Positions 9,108 through 17,135 of a stretch of 47,735 bases of DNA are shown piece by piece (the first letter of the stretch is position 1; each line of letters opens with the position of its first letter). The notes below the pieces were generated by a model. It worked only from the letters and a program-made list of their open reading frames with translations, was not told the origin of the DNA and did not search any database. Source of the stretch: an uncultured Desulfobulbaceae bacterium (GTDB lineage: Bacteria; Desulfobacterota; Desulfobulbia; Desulfobulbales; Desulfobulbaceae); NCBI GenBank assembly GCA_947259225.1, contig CAMYLK010000021.1, positions 1 to 47,735 on the forward strand, in the 5' to 3' direction. Made by a program: the position numbers and the translations under genes.

Positions 9108-9341
9108 CTATGCTATTGCTTTTTTACCTTCCGGGGTAATCTCGTATTTGCACCGTACAGGACTCGCTACATATCCCTTCTTTTTCAGGGAGGCAATCTG
9201 ACAACTGACCTGTTTCGCTTCCAGGCTGGTTGCAGCGGCAATATCCTTGCTGCCGCACGCTTCATTGCTCTTGGCAAGTGCATTCAGTACCTGCCTCTGG
9301 TTGTCATTGAGGTCTGACGGCCCGCATGTTTTACAGCCCAT
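9108..9341 (-). CDS. Possible internally initiated small winged-helix regulator
   Basis: This is the 77-residue C-terminal part of the preceding entry, listed separately because an AAAGGAG sequence at 9350-9356 stands 8 nt upstream of the internal ATG. It begins MGCKTCGPSD and then has a helix-turn-helix-like pattern (DIAAATSLEAKQVSCQIASLKKKGY, here split by description) ending in a basic wing. Small standalone regulators with this layout are plausible. Whether it is made alone, only as part of the fusion, or both, cannot be decided from sequence. Confidence 0.45.
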   Translation of the reverse strand: MGCKTCGPSDLNDNQRQVLNALAKSNEACGSKDIAAATSLEAKQVSCQIASLKKKGYVASPVRCKYEITPEGKKAIA

Positions 9342-9749
9342 TTTCTTCTCTCCTTTGCGTTTCTGTTTTTTTTGACAATCCGGGCAGTACCCAAAAAATT
9401 CGACTCTGCACCCCGCTACCTGATAACCTCGACTTTCAGCAGGCGGAAGGGCGGACTTTTCAGTCGTCGCCATGTCAATATTATCAACACGGTGGCACTG
9501 GACGCAGTAGATGTGATTATGGTTGTCAAGCATCCAGTCAAATCTTTTTTGCCTCCCGCTGATTTCTATTTTGTTTATTGCACCGGTTTCGGACAATATC
9601 TCCAAGTTCCGATAAACGGTCGCAAGGCTTATCCTGGGCAGCTTTTTCTTGACTCTTTCGTAGAGCTCATCGGCAGAGGGGTGATTATTGTTTTTTTTCA
9701 GCTCCTGGAGGATAACCTCCCGCTGATGTGTCATCCGCAATTTTTTCAT
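9108..9749 (-). CDS. perR: PerR/Fur-family repressor fused in frame to a second winged-helix domain
   Basis: Residues 1-130 are a Fur-family repressor: winged helix with ISLATVYRNLEIL, then the dimerisation/metal region NHNHIYC. Two zinc Cys pairs (CVQC and CPDC) are visible. Context makes it a PerR-type peroxide sensor. After a basic linker the frame continues without a stop into a second, 77-residue winged-helix-like domain beginning MGCKTCGPSDLN. That internal Met has its own near-perfect ribosome binding site (AAAGGAG, 8 nt before the ATG at 9341). Typical PerR proteins end near residue 140. The start chosen is the ATG at 9749 after GCAGGATGAT; a TTG at 9761 is also in frame. Regulation: a PerR-box-like palindrome lies inside its own promoter. 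Confidence 0.85.
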   Translation of the reverse strand: MKKLRMTHQREVILQELKKNNNHPSADELYERVKKKLPRISLATVYRNLEILSETGAINKIEISGRQKRFDWMLDNHNHIYCVQCHRVDNIDMATTEKSALPPAESRGYQVAGCRVEFFGYCPDCQKKQKRKGEKKMGCKTCGPSDLNDNQRQVLNALAKSNEACGSKDIAAATSLEAKQVSCQIASLKKKGYVASPVRCKYEITPEGKKAIA

Positions 9750-9788
9750 ATCATCCTGCAAATAATTATCAATTATGATTGAATGCTA

Positions 9789-9817
9789 TTTGTAGTTAAT
9801 AACTATTATTACGTCAA
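9789..9817 (-). promoter_or_regulatory. perR promoter with embedded PerR-box-like operator
   Basis: On the minus strand TTGACG (9817-9812) and TACAAA (9794-9789) are separated by exactly 17 bp. The spacer contains TAATAATAGTTATTA (9811-9797), with a perfect 6-bp inverted repeat TAATAA/TTATTA, similar in size and AT-rich content to Fur/PerR boxes. A repressor bound here would block RNA polymerase, suggesting autorepression of perR-rbr and possibly the genes that follow. Confidence 0.65.
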
Positions 9818-9869
9818 GAAAAAATATAGAGACAGACAGAAAATATTCAGAAAAAATGATGTTGCGCAA

Positions 9870-9909
9870 GAAACAGGAAACGGGAAACATCTGAAGAGTT
9901 TCCTGTTTC
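9870..9909. terminator. Hairpin downstream of pal
   Basis: A perfect 12-bp inverted repeat GAAACAGGAAAC/GTTTCCTGTTTC with a 16-nt loop lies between the 3' end of pal and the perR promoter. No immediate U tract follows, although TTTTTT appears about 13 nt further on the minus strand. It probably ends pal transcription and insulates perR. Confidence 0.5.
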
Positions 9910-9929
9910 CATAATTTGCCAGTTATATG

Positions 9930-10538
9930 TTACTCAAGAACAAAATCGTCGCGACGATTTTGAGCCCAGGAAAATTCATCCTGCTCGGGGAAAAGCGGTT
10001 GTTCTTCACCATAACTCAAAGTCCGGATGCGATAATCGTCAATGCCGAGTTCAACGAGGTATGTTCGAGCATTCAGGGCACGTCGTTCGCCAAGCGCCAG
10101 GTTGTATTCATTTGTTCCACGCTCGTCACAGTTGCCTTCGATAACAACCTTGAGAGAAGGGTTGTTATTAAGGTAATCAGCATTATGTTCAAGCCGTTGA
10201 ATTTGATCACTGCGGATCGATGCCTGGTCAAAATCAAAATAAATGGGCAGAAGCTGCTGAGAGGAGCGTCCGTACATTTTTTTATACTGATCACTTTCCT
10301 GGTCTGCGGTTCCAGATTGAGAACTATCAACCCCTGAACTTTCAAGAGACTCTTCGCTTGGGCCGCCTTCCCCTGAGTAGGCGTAATCCGATCCGGAATA
10401 CTCAATATCCTTTGCGTCTGCAGCGCCGGACTGGTCTGAAGGAATGTAAGGAGCTACCTGCTCTTTCCCGCAGGCGGTGAGAAGAGCAAGGGATCCGGCT
10501 AACAATGAAATTACAAGTAGACGAGAGACTGTCATCAT
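9930..10538 (-). CDS. pal: Peptidoglycan-associated lipoprotein (OmpA-like)
   Basis: The 202-residue protein begins with a lipoprotein signal peptide ending in the lipobox LLTAC, so Cys of mature position 1 should be lipidated and outer-membrane anchored. A low-complexity Ser/Glu/Gly-rich linker follows (about 35-95). The C-terminal OmpA-like domain (about 98-202) contains YFDFDQASIR, IEGNCDERGTNEYN and LGERRALNARTYL, the peptidoglycan (meso-DAP) binding core found in Pal. Pal normally works with TolA/TolB to tether the outer membrane. No tol genes are adjacent, so here pal stands alone. GGAAGGAGA gives a strong ribosome binding site; either of two adjacent ATGs may be used. Confidence 0.9.
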   Translation of the reverse strand: MMTVSRLLVISLLAGSLALLTACGKEQVAPYIPSDQSGAADAKDIEYSGSDYAYSGEGGPSEESLESSGVDSSQSGTADQESDQYKKMYGRSSQQLLPIYFDFDQASIRSDQIQRLEHNADYLNNNPSLKVVIEGNCDERGTNEYNLALGERRALNARTYLVELGIDDYRIRTLSYGEEQPLFPEQDEFSWAQNRRDDFVLE

Positions 10539-10926
10539 GGCATCTCCTTCCGGGTGGAGGGTTGATTTAATCTGTGATCGATTAATTTGGTTATTCTAAC
10601 GGCTTGCACCCGAAGGTCAAGAAAAACTTGGCTTGATTTGGATTAGAAACATATTTTTTAATATTTTTTAAAATAAAAGGATAATTCATGCTGAAATTGT
10701 CGTCTCGTGCAAGATATATTTTGGTAGTATTTTATGTAAAGTAATTGACTTGGACAGAACAGGCTACTTGCTGGACAGCCCGATTGCCTGGCACCATTCG
10801 TTTGCCCTCTCCGGGAATTCTCAAACTACTTCCTTTTGTCCTGTGATTTTCACCTGTTGGATGGTTTAATTAATCATGAAGGAACTCAGTTAATATTGTT
10901 TGGCGTTCTCCAGGATATCAAGGTCC
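10539..10926. other. 388-bp AT-rich intergenic region
   Basis: This region separates the divergent pal and antiporter genes. It is AT-rich in its first half (runs such as TATTTTTTAATATTTTTT) and must hold both promoters. I see no convincing palindrome, RNA gene or conserved riboswitch. A TGGCAC...TTTGC pair near 10790 was rejected as a sigma-54 promoter because its spacing is 2 bp too long. Confidence 0.4.
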
Positions 10927-13059
10927 ATGCAGGAAACAACATTAGTTTTGGCCATATTACTCAGTGCCGGGTTTGGTGCTGCCAAGCTGGGTCAGCTCGT
11001 TCGCCTGCCTTCAGTAACCGGTTATATATTGGCCGGACTCATTTTGGGTCCATCAGGTATTCATCTCGTAACATCTGATACCATTGGCAGTAATCTTGGA
11101 CATTTTACCCAGATTGCCCTTATGCTCATTGCCTTCGGAATTGGTGAGCATTTGGATATAAAACGGCTTCGTCATTCAATTAAAAGTGTAGGTTCCATAG
11201 GTCTTGCGGAGACAACAGGCGCTTTTCTGTTTGTAAGCATAGGAAGTTTCCTTATGGCTCTTGCTACAGACATCGGGCCCAATGAGTGGCAAATGACTGA
11301 CTTTGCAACGTTAGCCATATTGCTGGGTGCGGTTTCTGTTGCCACCGCACCTGCCGCAACGCTGCACGTAATGCGGGAGCTTAAAGCAGCAGGACCTATG
11401 ACAACTGTTCTAATGGCAGTTGTAGCGGTGGATGACGGTCTGGCTATCATGATGTTTGGTATGGCTGTCTCAGCGGCACGCCATATGGTTGGAATTGATG
11501 GGGGCAATATTCTGGCAGCGCTGACATCAAGCATTATAGAAATATTCGGTTCGTTGCTAATGGGTGTCATTACAGGAATATTAATAGATTTCGTTGTCAA
11601 CAGGCTGCGCCGCCAAAGTGAAATGCTGACGGTGGGCTTAGCTCTTCTCCTGCTTTGCGGTGAGGGGGCAAGGATGTTTGGTTTATCTCCCCTCCTGGCA
11701 GGAATGGCTGCCGGTTTTACCATTGTTAACCGTGACTTCAGGGACGTTCGCCTGTTCAGAGCCCTCAACGCCTTTGAACCACCAATTTATGTATTGTTTT
11801 TCACCCTCGCCGGCTCGCAGCTCCATATTTCTGCCCTGACCCTGGCAGGCTGGCTGGGTCTGGTTTATTTTTTTCTTCGGGTCTTCGGCAAGGTAATTGG
11901 AGCAAACGTTGGCGCGCGTTTGGCAAAGGCACCGGTTCAGGTACAATATTATCTGGGATATGCGCTAGTACCTCAGGCAGGAGTAGCTATCGGGTTGATC
12001 TTTCTTATACAGGGAGAACCTGAGCTGGCAGTTTTTTCTTCCATCATTACTCCGGTGGTCCTGGCCGGAGTAGTGATCTCAGAATTGGTGGGCCCGGTCT
12101 GCGCTCGGTATGCCGTTGAAAAAGCCGGTGAAGCAGCCGGAAGCGGCCGTGAATCAGAGTTTCCTGAGTTGTCTGAAAAAAAGGAAAACGGGGAGGGAAA
12201 GGATATAGATGGCTTTCGGCTCATGCCATGGACCTGGGAGCTGCTGCAACCGGCAGGTACTTCAGAGGGGTTTGTCATTTTTGGAACAGCTTATTCGGCT
12301 ACCGCTCCAGGACTGGCAAGAATGGCTACTCTGATTGCCCATCACCATGGTGCCCTGCCAATGGCAGTCCAGGTAAAAATACCGGGGAAGGGTATTAACT
12401 TTGGGAACGAAAGTGATGGTACCACAGCTAACCATGTTCTGGTGGAAAGGGAAATTAACAGTCTCGGCTACAAGATGGTTAATGAAGTTGTCCTGGCCGA
12501 TAATGTTCCTTCAGGTATACTTGGCGCCGCAAGCAAACATAAAACATGGTATATAGTATTGGGATATCCGTTATCCGGGACCGCGGTTGAGTTTCAACAG
12601 ACCATCGAGTCCGTGGGCCAACAGGCATCCTGCCCTGTTATCGTAGTTCGATTTTCGGGAGTCCTGCATACCGAACGCATTCTGGTGCCCATCGTCAGCA
12701 GTAGTGATTTGCACGCGGTAGGGGGGGTGGTTGCCGCCTTATCTGGAATAGGGCGGCACAGAGTTACCCTGCTTCATCTTATGCCTTCTAATGTGACCGA
12801 GAAAGAGCTGCAGTTCAGTGAACAGAAAATGCTGTTCTGGGCAGAAAAGGAGAACCTGACTCCTTATGTACATTGCAGGGCTATGTCAACTGAAGCTCGC
12901 CAGGAAACAATTCTTCACGAGTCATGCCACCATGATTTACTGGTTATGTCGGCCAGGGAAACCCAGGGATTTAAGCGAATATTTTTCGGCTCCCTCGCCG
13001 AAGGCGTTGCCAGGGAATGCGCCCGTCCCATGCTCATGGTCTACAGCCCGCGTACCTGA
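10927..13059 (+). CDS. CPA2-type cation:proton antiporter with C-terminal universal stress domain
   Basis: The protein is about 710 residues. Residues 1-400 hold roughly 12 hydrophobic segments with the Na+/H+ exchanger (KefB/NapA-like, CPA2) pattern: GYILAGLILGPSG near the N-terminus, VSVATAPAATLHVMRE, and VVAVDDGLAIMMFG, where the paired Asp residues are the expected ion-binding site. A charged linker follows (about 400-435), then a cytosolic part whose last 140 residues look like a UspA domain (RILVPIV at its start, FFGSLAEGVARECARPMLMV at its end). Likely inner-membrane Na+ or K+/H+ exchange with nucleotide-dependent control. The ATG at 10927 after ATCAAGG is preferred over the in-frame TTG at 10900. 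Confidence 0.85.
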   Translation: MQETTLVLAILLSAGFGAAKLGQLVRLPSVTGYILAGLILGPSGIHLVTSDTIGSNLGHFTQIALMLIAFGIGEHLDIKRLRHSIKSVGSIGLAETTGAFLFVSIGSFLMALATDIGPNEWQMTDFATLAILLGAVSVATAPAATLHVMRELKAAGPMTTVLMAVVAVDDGLAIMMFGMAVSAARHMVGIDGGNILAALTSSIIEIFGSLLMGVITGILIDFVVNRLRRQSEMLTVGLALLLLCGEGARMFGLSPLLAGMAAGFTIVNRDFRDVRLFRALNAFEPPIYVLFFTLAGSQLHISALTLAGWLGLVYFFLRVFGKVIGANVGARLAKAPVQVQYYLGYALVPQAGVAIGLIFLIQGEPELAVFSSIITPVVLAGVVISELVGPVCARYAVEKAGEAAGSGRESEFPELSEKKENGEGKDIDGFRLMPWTWELLQPAGTSEGFVIFGTAYSATAPGLARMATLIAHHHGALPMAVQVKIPGKGINFGNESDGTTANHVLVEREINSLGYKMVNEVVLADNVPSGILGAASKHKTWYIVLGYPLSGTAVEFQQTIESVGQQASCPVIVVRFSGVLHTERILVPIVSSSDLHAVGGVVAALSGIGRHRVTLLHLMPSNVTEKELQFSEQKMLFWAEKENLTPYVHCRAMSTEARQETILHESCHHDLLVMSARETQGFKRIFFGSLAEGVARECARPMLMVYSPRT

Positions 13060-13140
13060 GGCCTATAACATTTAACTTTGAATTCGTTAAGAGCCTTGAT
13101 TTTCATTCAACAAAGGCGGGCGTCTCTCCTGCGCGTCATT

Positions 13141-13584
13141 CTACGCAGCTTGAGCCTTGCGCCAGCCTACCTCTTTAAGGCGCTCCACTCGTGCAATATT
13201 CCATTTGTTAATCCGGGTAAGATACTCCTGCTGGTCAGTTGTTAACAAACCCATTATTTCCTTGCGCTCTTCAAGGATATCCTTTTGTTCACCCGGGTAC
13301 ATTTCCTGCCAGGTAGCATATCCGCTGTCAAAAATAAAACCAGGGTCAACTGCATCCGGTGGGATCTGGAGCTTGGATACGGCCAGGAACTGAGCAAGTT
13401 CCATATCGTACTCAATGATCCAGCGGTTGTCATTGAGCATAGTTTTCTCGTCGACCTCGGCGTTTTCAGCACATTCGGGACAGTAAAGAGAAACAATAAC
13501 CTCTTCACTCATAATGTTGTCGCGGAGGTGAAACTGGACGAGCTGATTTCCACACTCACATGATTTTCTTATATCTAAACACAT
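13141..13584 (-). CDS. Hypothetical zinc-ribbon protein
   Basis: The 147-residue product is not recognised. It has two Cys pairs, Cys-x-Cys in SCECGN and Cys-x2-Cys in YCPEC, about 25 residues apart, which would make a small zinc ribbon at the N-terminus. The rest is charged and probably helical, without membrane segments or a signal peptide. GGAG lies 6 nt before the ATG, so it looks translated. It is a single-gene unit convergent with the antiporter gene and divergent from the DUF2238 gene. Confidence 0.75.
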   Translation of the reverse strand: MCLDIRKSCECGNQLVQFHLRDNIMSEEVIVSLYCPECAENAEVDEKTMLNDNRWIIEYDMELAQFLAVSKLQIPPDAVDPGFIFDSGYATWQEMYPGEQKDILEERKEIMGLLTTDQQEYLTRINKWNIARVERLKEVGWRKAQAA

Positions 13585-13728
13585 AGTATTCTCCTGGCAA
13601 AGTTAATAATTGATAATAATTACTAATAACAACCAAGGGGTTTTGATGCAAGAAAAAAATTCTGTTGTCCGGCATTGAAGTGGGATAGAGTTGGAGAAGA
13701 GAAATTGTAAATACAAGGATACAGGAAT

Positions 13729-14337
13729 ATGAAGAATATGGTTATCTGGGCAGTAGTTTTCATAGCTGTTTTTGTCTGGTCCGCTGTAAACCCGAAGGAC
13801 TATATGACATGGATACTTGAAGTCGCTCCAGCCATTATTGGTGCAGGAGTAGTTTCGGTTACCCACAAAAACTTCCCCCTGACTCCTCTGACCTCGGTAC
13901 TCATTCTGATTCACTGTATAATTTTAATGGTTGGCGGTCATTATACCTATGCTGAGGTTCCCCTTTTCGACTGGCTTGGAGAACTGCTTGGCTGGCAGCG
14001 AAACAACTACGACAAGCTTGGCCATTTTGCCCAGGGTTTTGTCCCGGCAATTATTGCCCGGGAAATCCTGATCAGGAAAAAAGTGATGAGCACAGGGGCT
14101 TGGCGAAACTTTTTCATAATCTGCTTTTGCCTGGGTTTCAGTGCTTTTTATGAACTCATCGAGTGGTGGGTTGCTCTGCTGAGCAGTGAAGCGGCAGACG
14201 CGTTTCTCGGGACCCAGGGCTATGTGTGGGATACCCAGTCGGATATGGCATGGGCCCTGGTTGGAGCAATTTTTGCACTGGCCACGCTGGGCAGAATTCA
14301 TGACCGGCAGCTCAGGGAACGAGGGCTGGTTTTCTGA
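13729..14337 (+). CDS. DUF2238 (YjdF-like) inner-membrane protein
   Basis: The 202-residue protein has about six membrane segments and the DUF2238 hallmarks GGHYTYAEVPLFDWL, YDKLGHFAQGF and FYELIEWW. These match the E. coli YjdF family. The conserved His, Asp and Glu residues in or near membrane segments suggest a catalytic or metal-binding role, but no function is established. The start has AAGGATACAGGAAT upstream. It is convergent with bioD (22 bp between stops). Confidence 0.88.
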   Translation: MKNMVIWAVVFIAVFVWSAVNPKDYMTWILEVAPAIIGAGVVSVTHKNFPLTPLTSVLILIHCIILMVGGHYTYAEVPLFDWLGELLGWQRNNYDKLGHFAQGFVPAIIAREILIRKKVMSTGAWRNFFIICFCLGFSAFYELIEWWVALLSSEAADAFLGTQGYVWDTQSDMAWALVGAIFALATLGRIHDRQLRERGLVF

Positions 14338-14359
14338 AAACAGAGGTCTGCGTGAGGTT

Positions 14360-15040
14360 TTACTTGAGACCCGAAAGAATTGACTGCCAGTCAATGTTCT
14401 TGTGATCAGGCCATCTGGTCAGGACAGCGATTTTATCCTGGAACCCGTAAAATTTGAGCGCCCTTGAAAAGGTATTGTATGAATCCTGCACTATTTCGGG
14501 AGGACCTTCTTCAAATTGATTGAATACAAGGCCTGCGAGCTTGAGCTTTCGTGACCGGATGATTTCAAGGCTCATCAGGGTATGGTTGATTGAACCAAGC
14601 CGTGAGGAAGTGACCAGGATAAGAGGTACGTTCAGGGTAACCAGGTAATCAACCAGGGTAATATTTTCCGTAAAGGGCACCATAAGCCCCCCCACCCCCT
14701 CCAGGAGTATCCAATCGTATGTTTTTCCAAGATTTTTGGTGGCGGCAGTGATGACCTCCGGATCAATGACCCTGTCTTCAAGCCGGGCTGCCAGGTGCGG
14801 TGAGCCCGGAAAAGAGAGGCAATAGGGACAGGTTAGCTTCTGTTCATCCACATCCAGCCAGCCAACCTCCATCAGTTTTCTGTGGATGAGAATATCTTCA
14901 GAACGTTCCAGGCACCCTGTCTGGATCATTTTCTGGGTAATGACTTTCTCTCCCTTATACAGGAGATCACGGGCCATCAGACCGGTGGCAAAGGACTTCC
15001 CGATTCCGGTGTCAATGCCGCATATACAAAGAGTAGGCAT
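14360..15040 (-). CDS. bioD: Dethiobiotin synthetase
   Basis: The 226-residue protein starts with the ATP-binding loop GIDTGIGKSFATG (variant of GTDTGVGKT) and has EGVGGLMVPF, the typical BioD Glu-Gly-Ala/Val-Gly-Gly motif, and VTSSRLGSINHTLMSLE. It closes the ureido ring of dethiobiotin from 7,8-diaminopelargonic acid, CO2 and ATP. It is separated from bioC-bioG-bioF by an antiporter gene on the opposite strand, so it needs its own promoter. The first residues are slightly divergent from the classic GTDTEVGKT, but the P-loop Lys is kept. Confidence 0.92.
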   Translation of the reverse strand: MPTLCICGIDTGIGKSFATGLMARDLLYKGEKVITQKMIQTGCLERSEDILIHRKLMEVGWLDVDEQKLTCPYCLSFPGSPHLAARLEDRVIDPEVITAATKNLGKTYDWILLEGVGGLMVPFTENITLVDYLVTLNVPLILVTSSRLGSINHTLMSLEIIRSRKLKLAGLVFNQFEEGPPEIVQDSYNTFSRALKFYGFQDKIAVLTRWPDHKNIDWQSILSGLK

Positions 15041-15112
15041 GCCACTACGCTCTCTTATAAATAATGGATAAAGGTTCTTGATTATGCTTTACACAACAAT
15101 GTATGTTTAAGC

Positions 15113-16363
15113 ATGACCTTTTTTGATATTATTGCCATTCTTGTTACTTTTGCAGCGATATTCGGCTATCTCAACGAGCGCTATATCGGTCTGCCCCGAA
15201 CCATAGGCCTCATGGCGTTATCGCTGGTTTTTTCCCTTGGCTTGATGGTCCTGGGCAAAATGGGGTATTTCTCCCTGACAGAGTATGCCACCGAAATGCT
15301 CGGCAAACTGGATTTTTATAACACTCTGATGCACGGCATGCTCGGATTTCTTCTCTTTGCAGGTGCCCTGCATGTCAATTTTGATGACCTGCTGAAAGAA
15401 AAATCCATTATTTTTCTCCTTGCCACAGTTGGCGTTCTCATGTCAACGATAGTGGTAGGGGGGTTGACATGGATGACCCTGTCATTAATGGGTATGGAAC
15501 TTCCGATTACCTACTGTTTTCTTTTCGGGGCACTCATCTCGCCCACTGATCCCATAGCAGTGCTTGGTATCATGAAAAAAGCCGGCGCTCCCAAAAGCCT
15601 TGAGACAATGGTTACCGGAGAGTCACTGTTCAACGATGGCATCGGTGTTGTTGTATTTCTTGCACTGCTGTCTTTTGTCCAGGGATCCCATGATCCACAT
15701 TTCGTCGAAATTGCGGAGCTGTTCCTGGTGGAAGCTGTTGGGGGGATAGCCTATGGAGCACTGATCGGATACATCACGTATTTACTGCTCAAACAGGTGG
15801 ACAAATACCAGGTCGAGGTTCTCATAACCCTGGCAACAGTTACCGCCGGCTACCGGTCAGCGGAGCTTCTGCATGTTTCCGCCCCCCTGGCAATAGTAGT
15901 GGCCGGCCTGCTTGTCGGGAACCATGGCCGCCATTTCGGGATGTCACCGCTTACCCGCCGCAATCTTGATACATTCTGGGAGCTGGTTGACGAAGTTCTC
16001 AATGCAATACTGTTTGTCCTTATCGGCCTGGAATACCTTATACTGCCGCACAATATCAGTTATATTGTCGCCGGGTTTCTGATGGTCCCGCTTGTTCTTC
16101 TGGCCCGCTATCTCACCGTCGGTTCAGCAATTCGATTCATGCGCCTGTTTCGAGCTGTCGATTCCGGGACGATAAGGGTCCTGACCTGGGCCGGGCTGCG
16201 CGGCGGAATATCTGTGGCCCTTGCCCTGTCACTGCCTGCCGGCCCTCAACGTGATACTATCATCGGTATGACCTACGTGATCATGGCCTTTTCGATCCTG
16301 GTCCAGGGGCTGACTGTCGGGCGGGTAATAGAGAGGTTTGTCGGCACGAAAACTGACCGGTAA
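15113..16363 (+). CDS. CPA1-type Na+/H+ antiporter (NhaP-like)
   Basis: The 416-residue protein has about 12 membrane segments and CPA1 motifs: GALISPTDPIAVLGIMKKAG, TGESLFNDGIGVVVFL (the ND pair expected to bind the ion) and LTWAGLRGGISVALALSLP near the C-terminus. It has almost no cytosolic tail, unlike many CPA1 members. Likely Na+ extrusion and pH control in the inner membrane. It is divergent from bioD (72 bp) and ends only 4 bp from the convergent bioC stop, so it interrupts the biotin cluster. No strong ribosome binding site is visible before the ATG. Confidence 0.92.
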   Translation: MTFFDIIAILVTFAAIFGYLNERYIGLPRTIGLMALSLVFSLGLMVLGKMGYFSLTEYATEMLGKLDFYNTLMHGMLGFLLFAGALHVNFDDLLKEKSIIFLLATVGVLMSTIVVGGLTWMTLSLMGMELPITYCFLFGALISPTDPIAVLGIMKKAGAPKSLETMVTGESLFNDGIGVVVFLALLSFVQGSHDPHFVEIAELFLVEAVGGIAYGALIGYITYLLLKQVDKYQVEVLITLATVTAGYRSAELLHVSAPLAIVVAGLLVGNHGRHFGMSPLTRRNLDTFWELVDEVLNAILFVLIGLEYLILPHNISYIVAGFLMVPLVLLARYLTVGSAIRFMRLFRAVDSGTIRVLTWAGLRGGISVALALSLPAGPQRDTIIGMTYVIMAFSILVQGLTVGRVIERFVGTKTDR

Positions 16364-16367
16364 TCGG

Positions 16368-17135
16368 TCATAATTTTGGCTTGCGCGCTATGAAGTATAC
16401 AGGGTGATAGGTCAGGCTGACTTGATCCTGGTCCTCAAAACGGGCCTTGTACTCCTTGATGAAATTTTGCAAGCGGGAACGGTTCCAGAGTGACCCTTCG
16501 AGGGCGTTGACCCCGGTTTCTCGTAAATGGTGCAGTAATGTGAGAGGGTCCTGAAACGTGAAGGTGATCATCTCCTCATCACATGCCAGGACCGTAAAAT
16601 TTTCCGCTACCAGTTTTTTCAGCTCATCCAGCCCGTAATAATCCAGGCCGATTCCGGTAATTTCCCGTAATTCCCATAGATTCCTGCTGCTGTACATGGA
16701 AAATGCAAGGGTGCCCCGGGGGGTCAAATGTTCAGCAAGTCTTCTCAAGAGGGAGCCCAGGTCTTCAAGCCAGTGAAAGGTCGATGATGAGATTACCAGG
16801 TCAAGGTTGTATGGAAGTTCCATTGATTCAACATCCCCTTCAAGAAAAACAGGGTCGACAGCAGCAGCAATCCGGTTGGCAACCAACGGTTTGAAATCCG
16901 GCACAAGGTCGTTCACATACAGTTCGTGTAAACCACTGAACTCCTGTACCAGCCGGTTCGTCAGCAGCCCGGTGCAGCACCCGATTTCAAGCACCCGTTG
17001 CGGAGTCAGGGCATCATGGTGTTTCAGCAAAGTAAGCAGCCTGTCCGCAACCCGCAGCTGGATAACCGCCTGCCTGTCATATGTCTGTGCAGCCCTGGTA
17101 AATCGCTGCCTGATTCTTTCTTTGTTCAGTGTCAT
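16368..17135 (-). CDS. bioC: Malonyl-[ACP] O-methyltransferase
   Basis: The 255-residue class I SAM-dependent methyltransferase begins KERIRQRFTRAAQTYDRQA, the BioC N-terminal signature (RF-x-A-x-x-YD). The SAM-binding motif is VLEIGCCTGLLT, and DLVISSSTFHWL is the family motif 4 region. BioC methylates malonyl-ACP so that it can enter fatty-acid synthesis and become pimeloyl-ACP methyl ester. The start is the ATG whose ATGA overlaps the bioG stop; the frame is open further upstream but lies within bioG. Translational coupling with bioG is expected. Confidence 0.92.
   Translation of the reverse strand: MTLNKERIRQRFTRAAQTYDRQAVIQLRVADRLLTLLKHHDALTPQRVLEIGCCTGLLTNRLVQEFSGLHELYVNDLVPDFKPLVANRIAAAVDPVFLEGDVESMELPYNLDLVISSSTFHWLEDLGSLLRRLAEHLTPRGTLAFSMYSSRNLWELREITGIGLDYYGLDELKKLVAENFTVLACDEEMITFTFQDPLTLLHHLRETGVNALEGSLWNRSRLQNFIKEYKARFEDQDQVSLTYHPVYFIARKPKL

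Noticed and set aside
10789..10808. TGGCAC...TTTGC as a sigma-54 promoter for the antiporter
   Set aside because: The two boxes are 2 bp further apart than the strict -24/-12 spacing allows.
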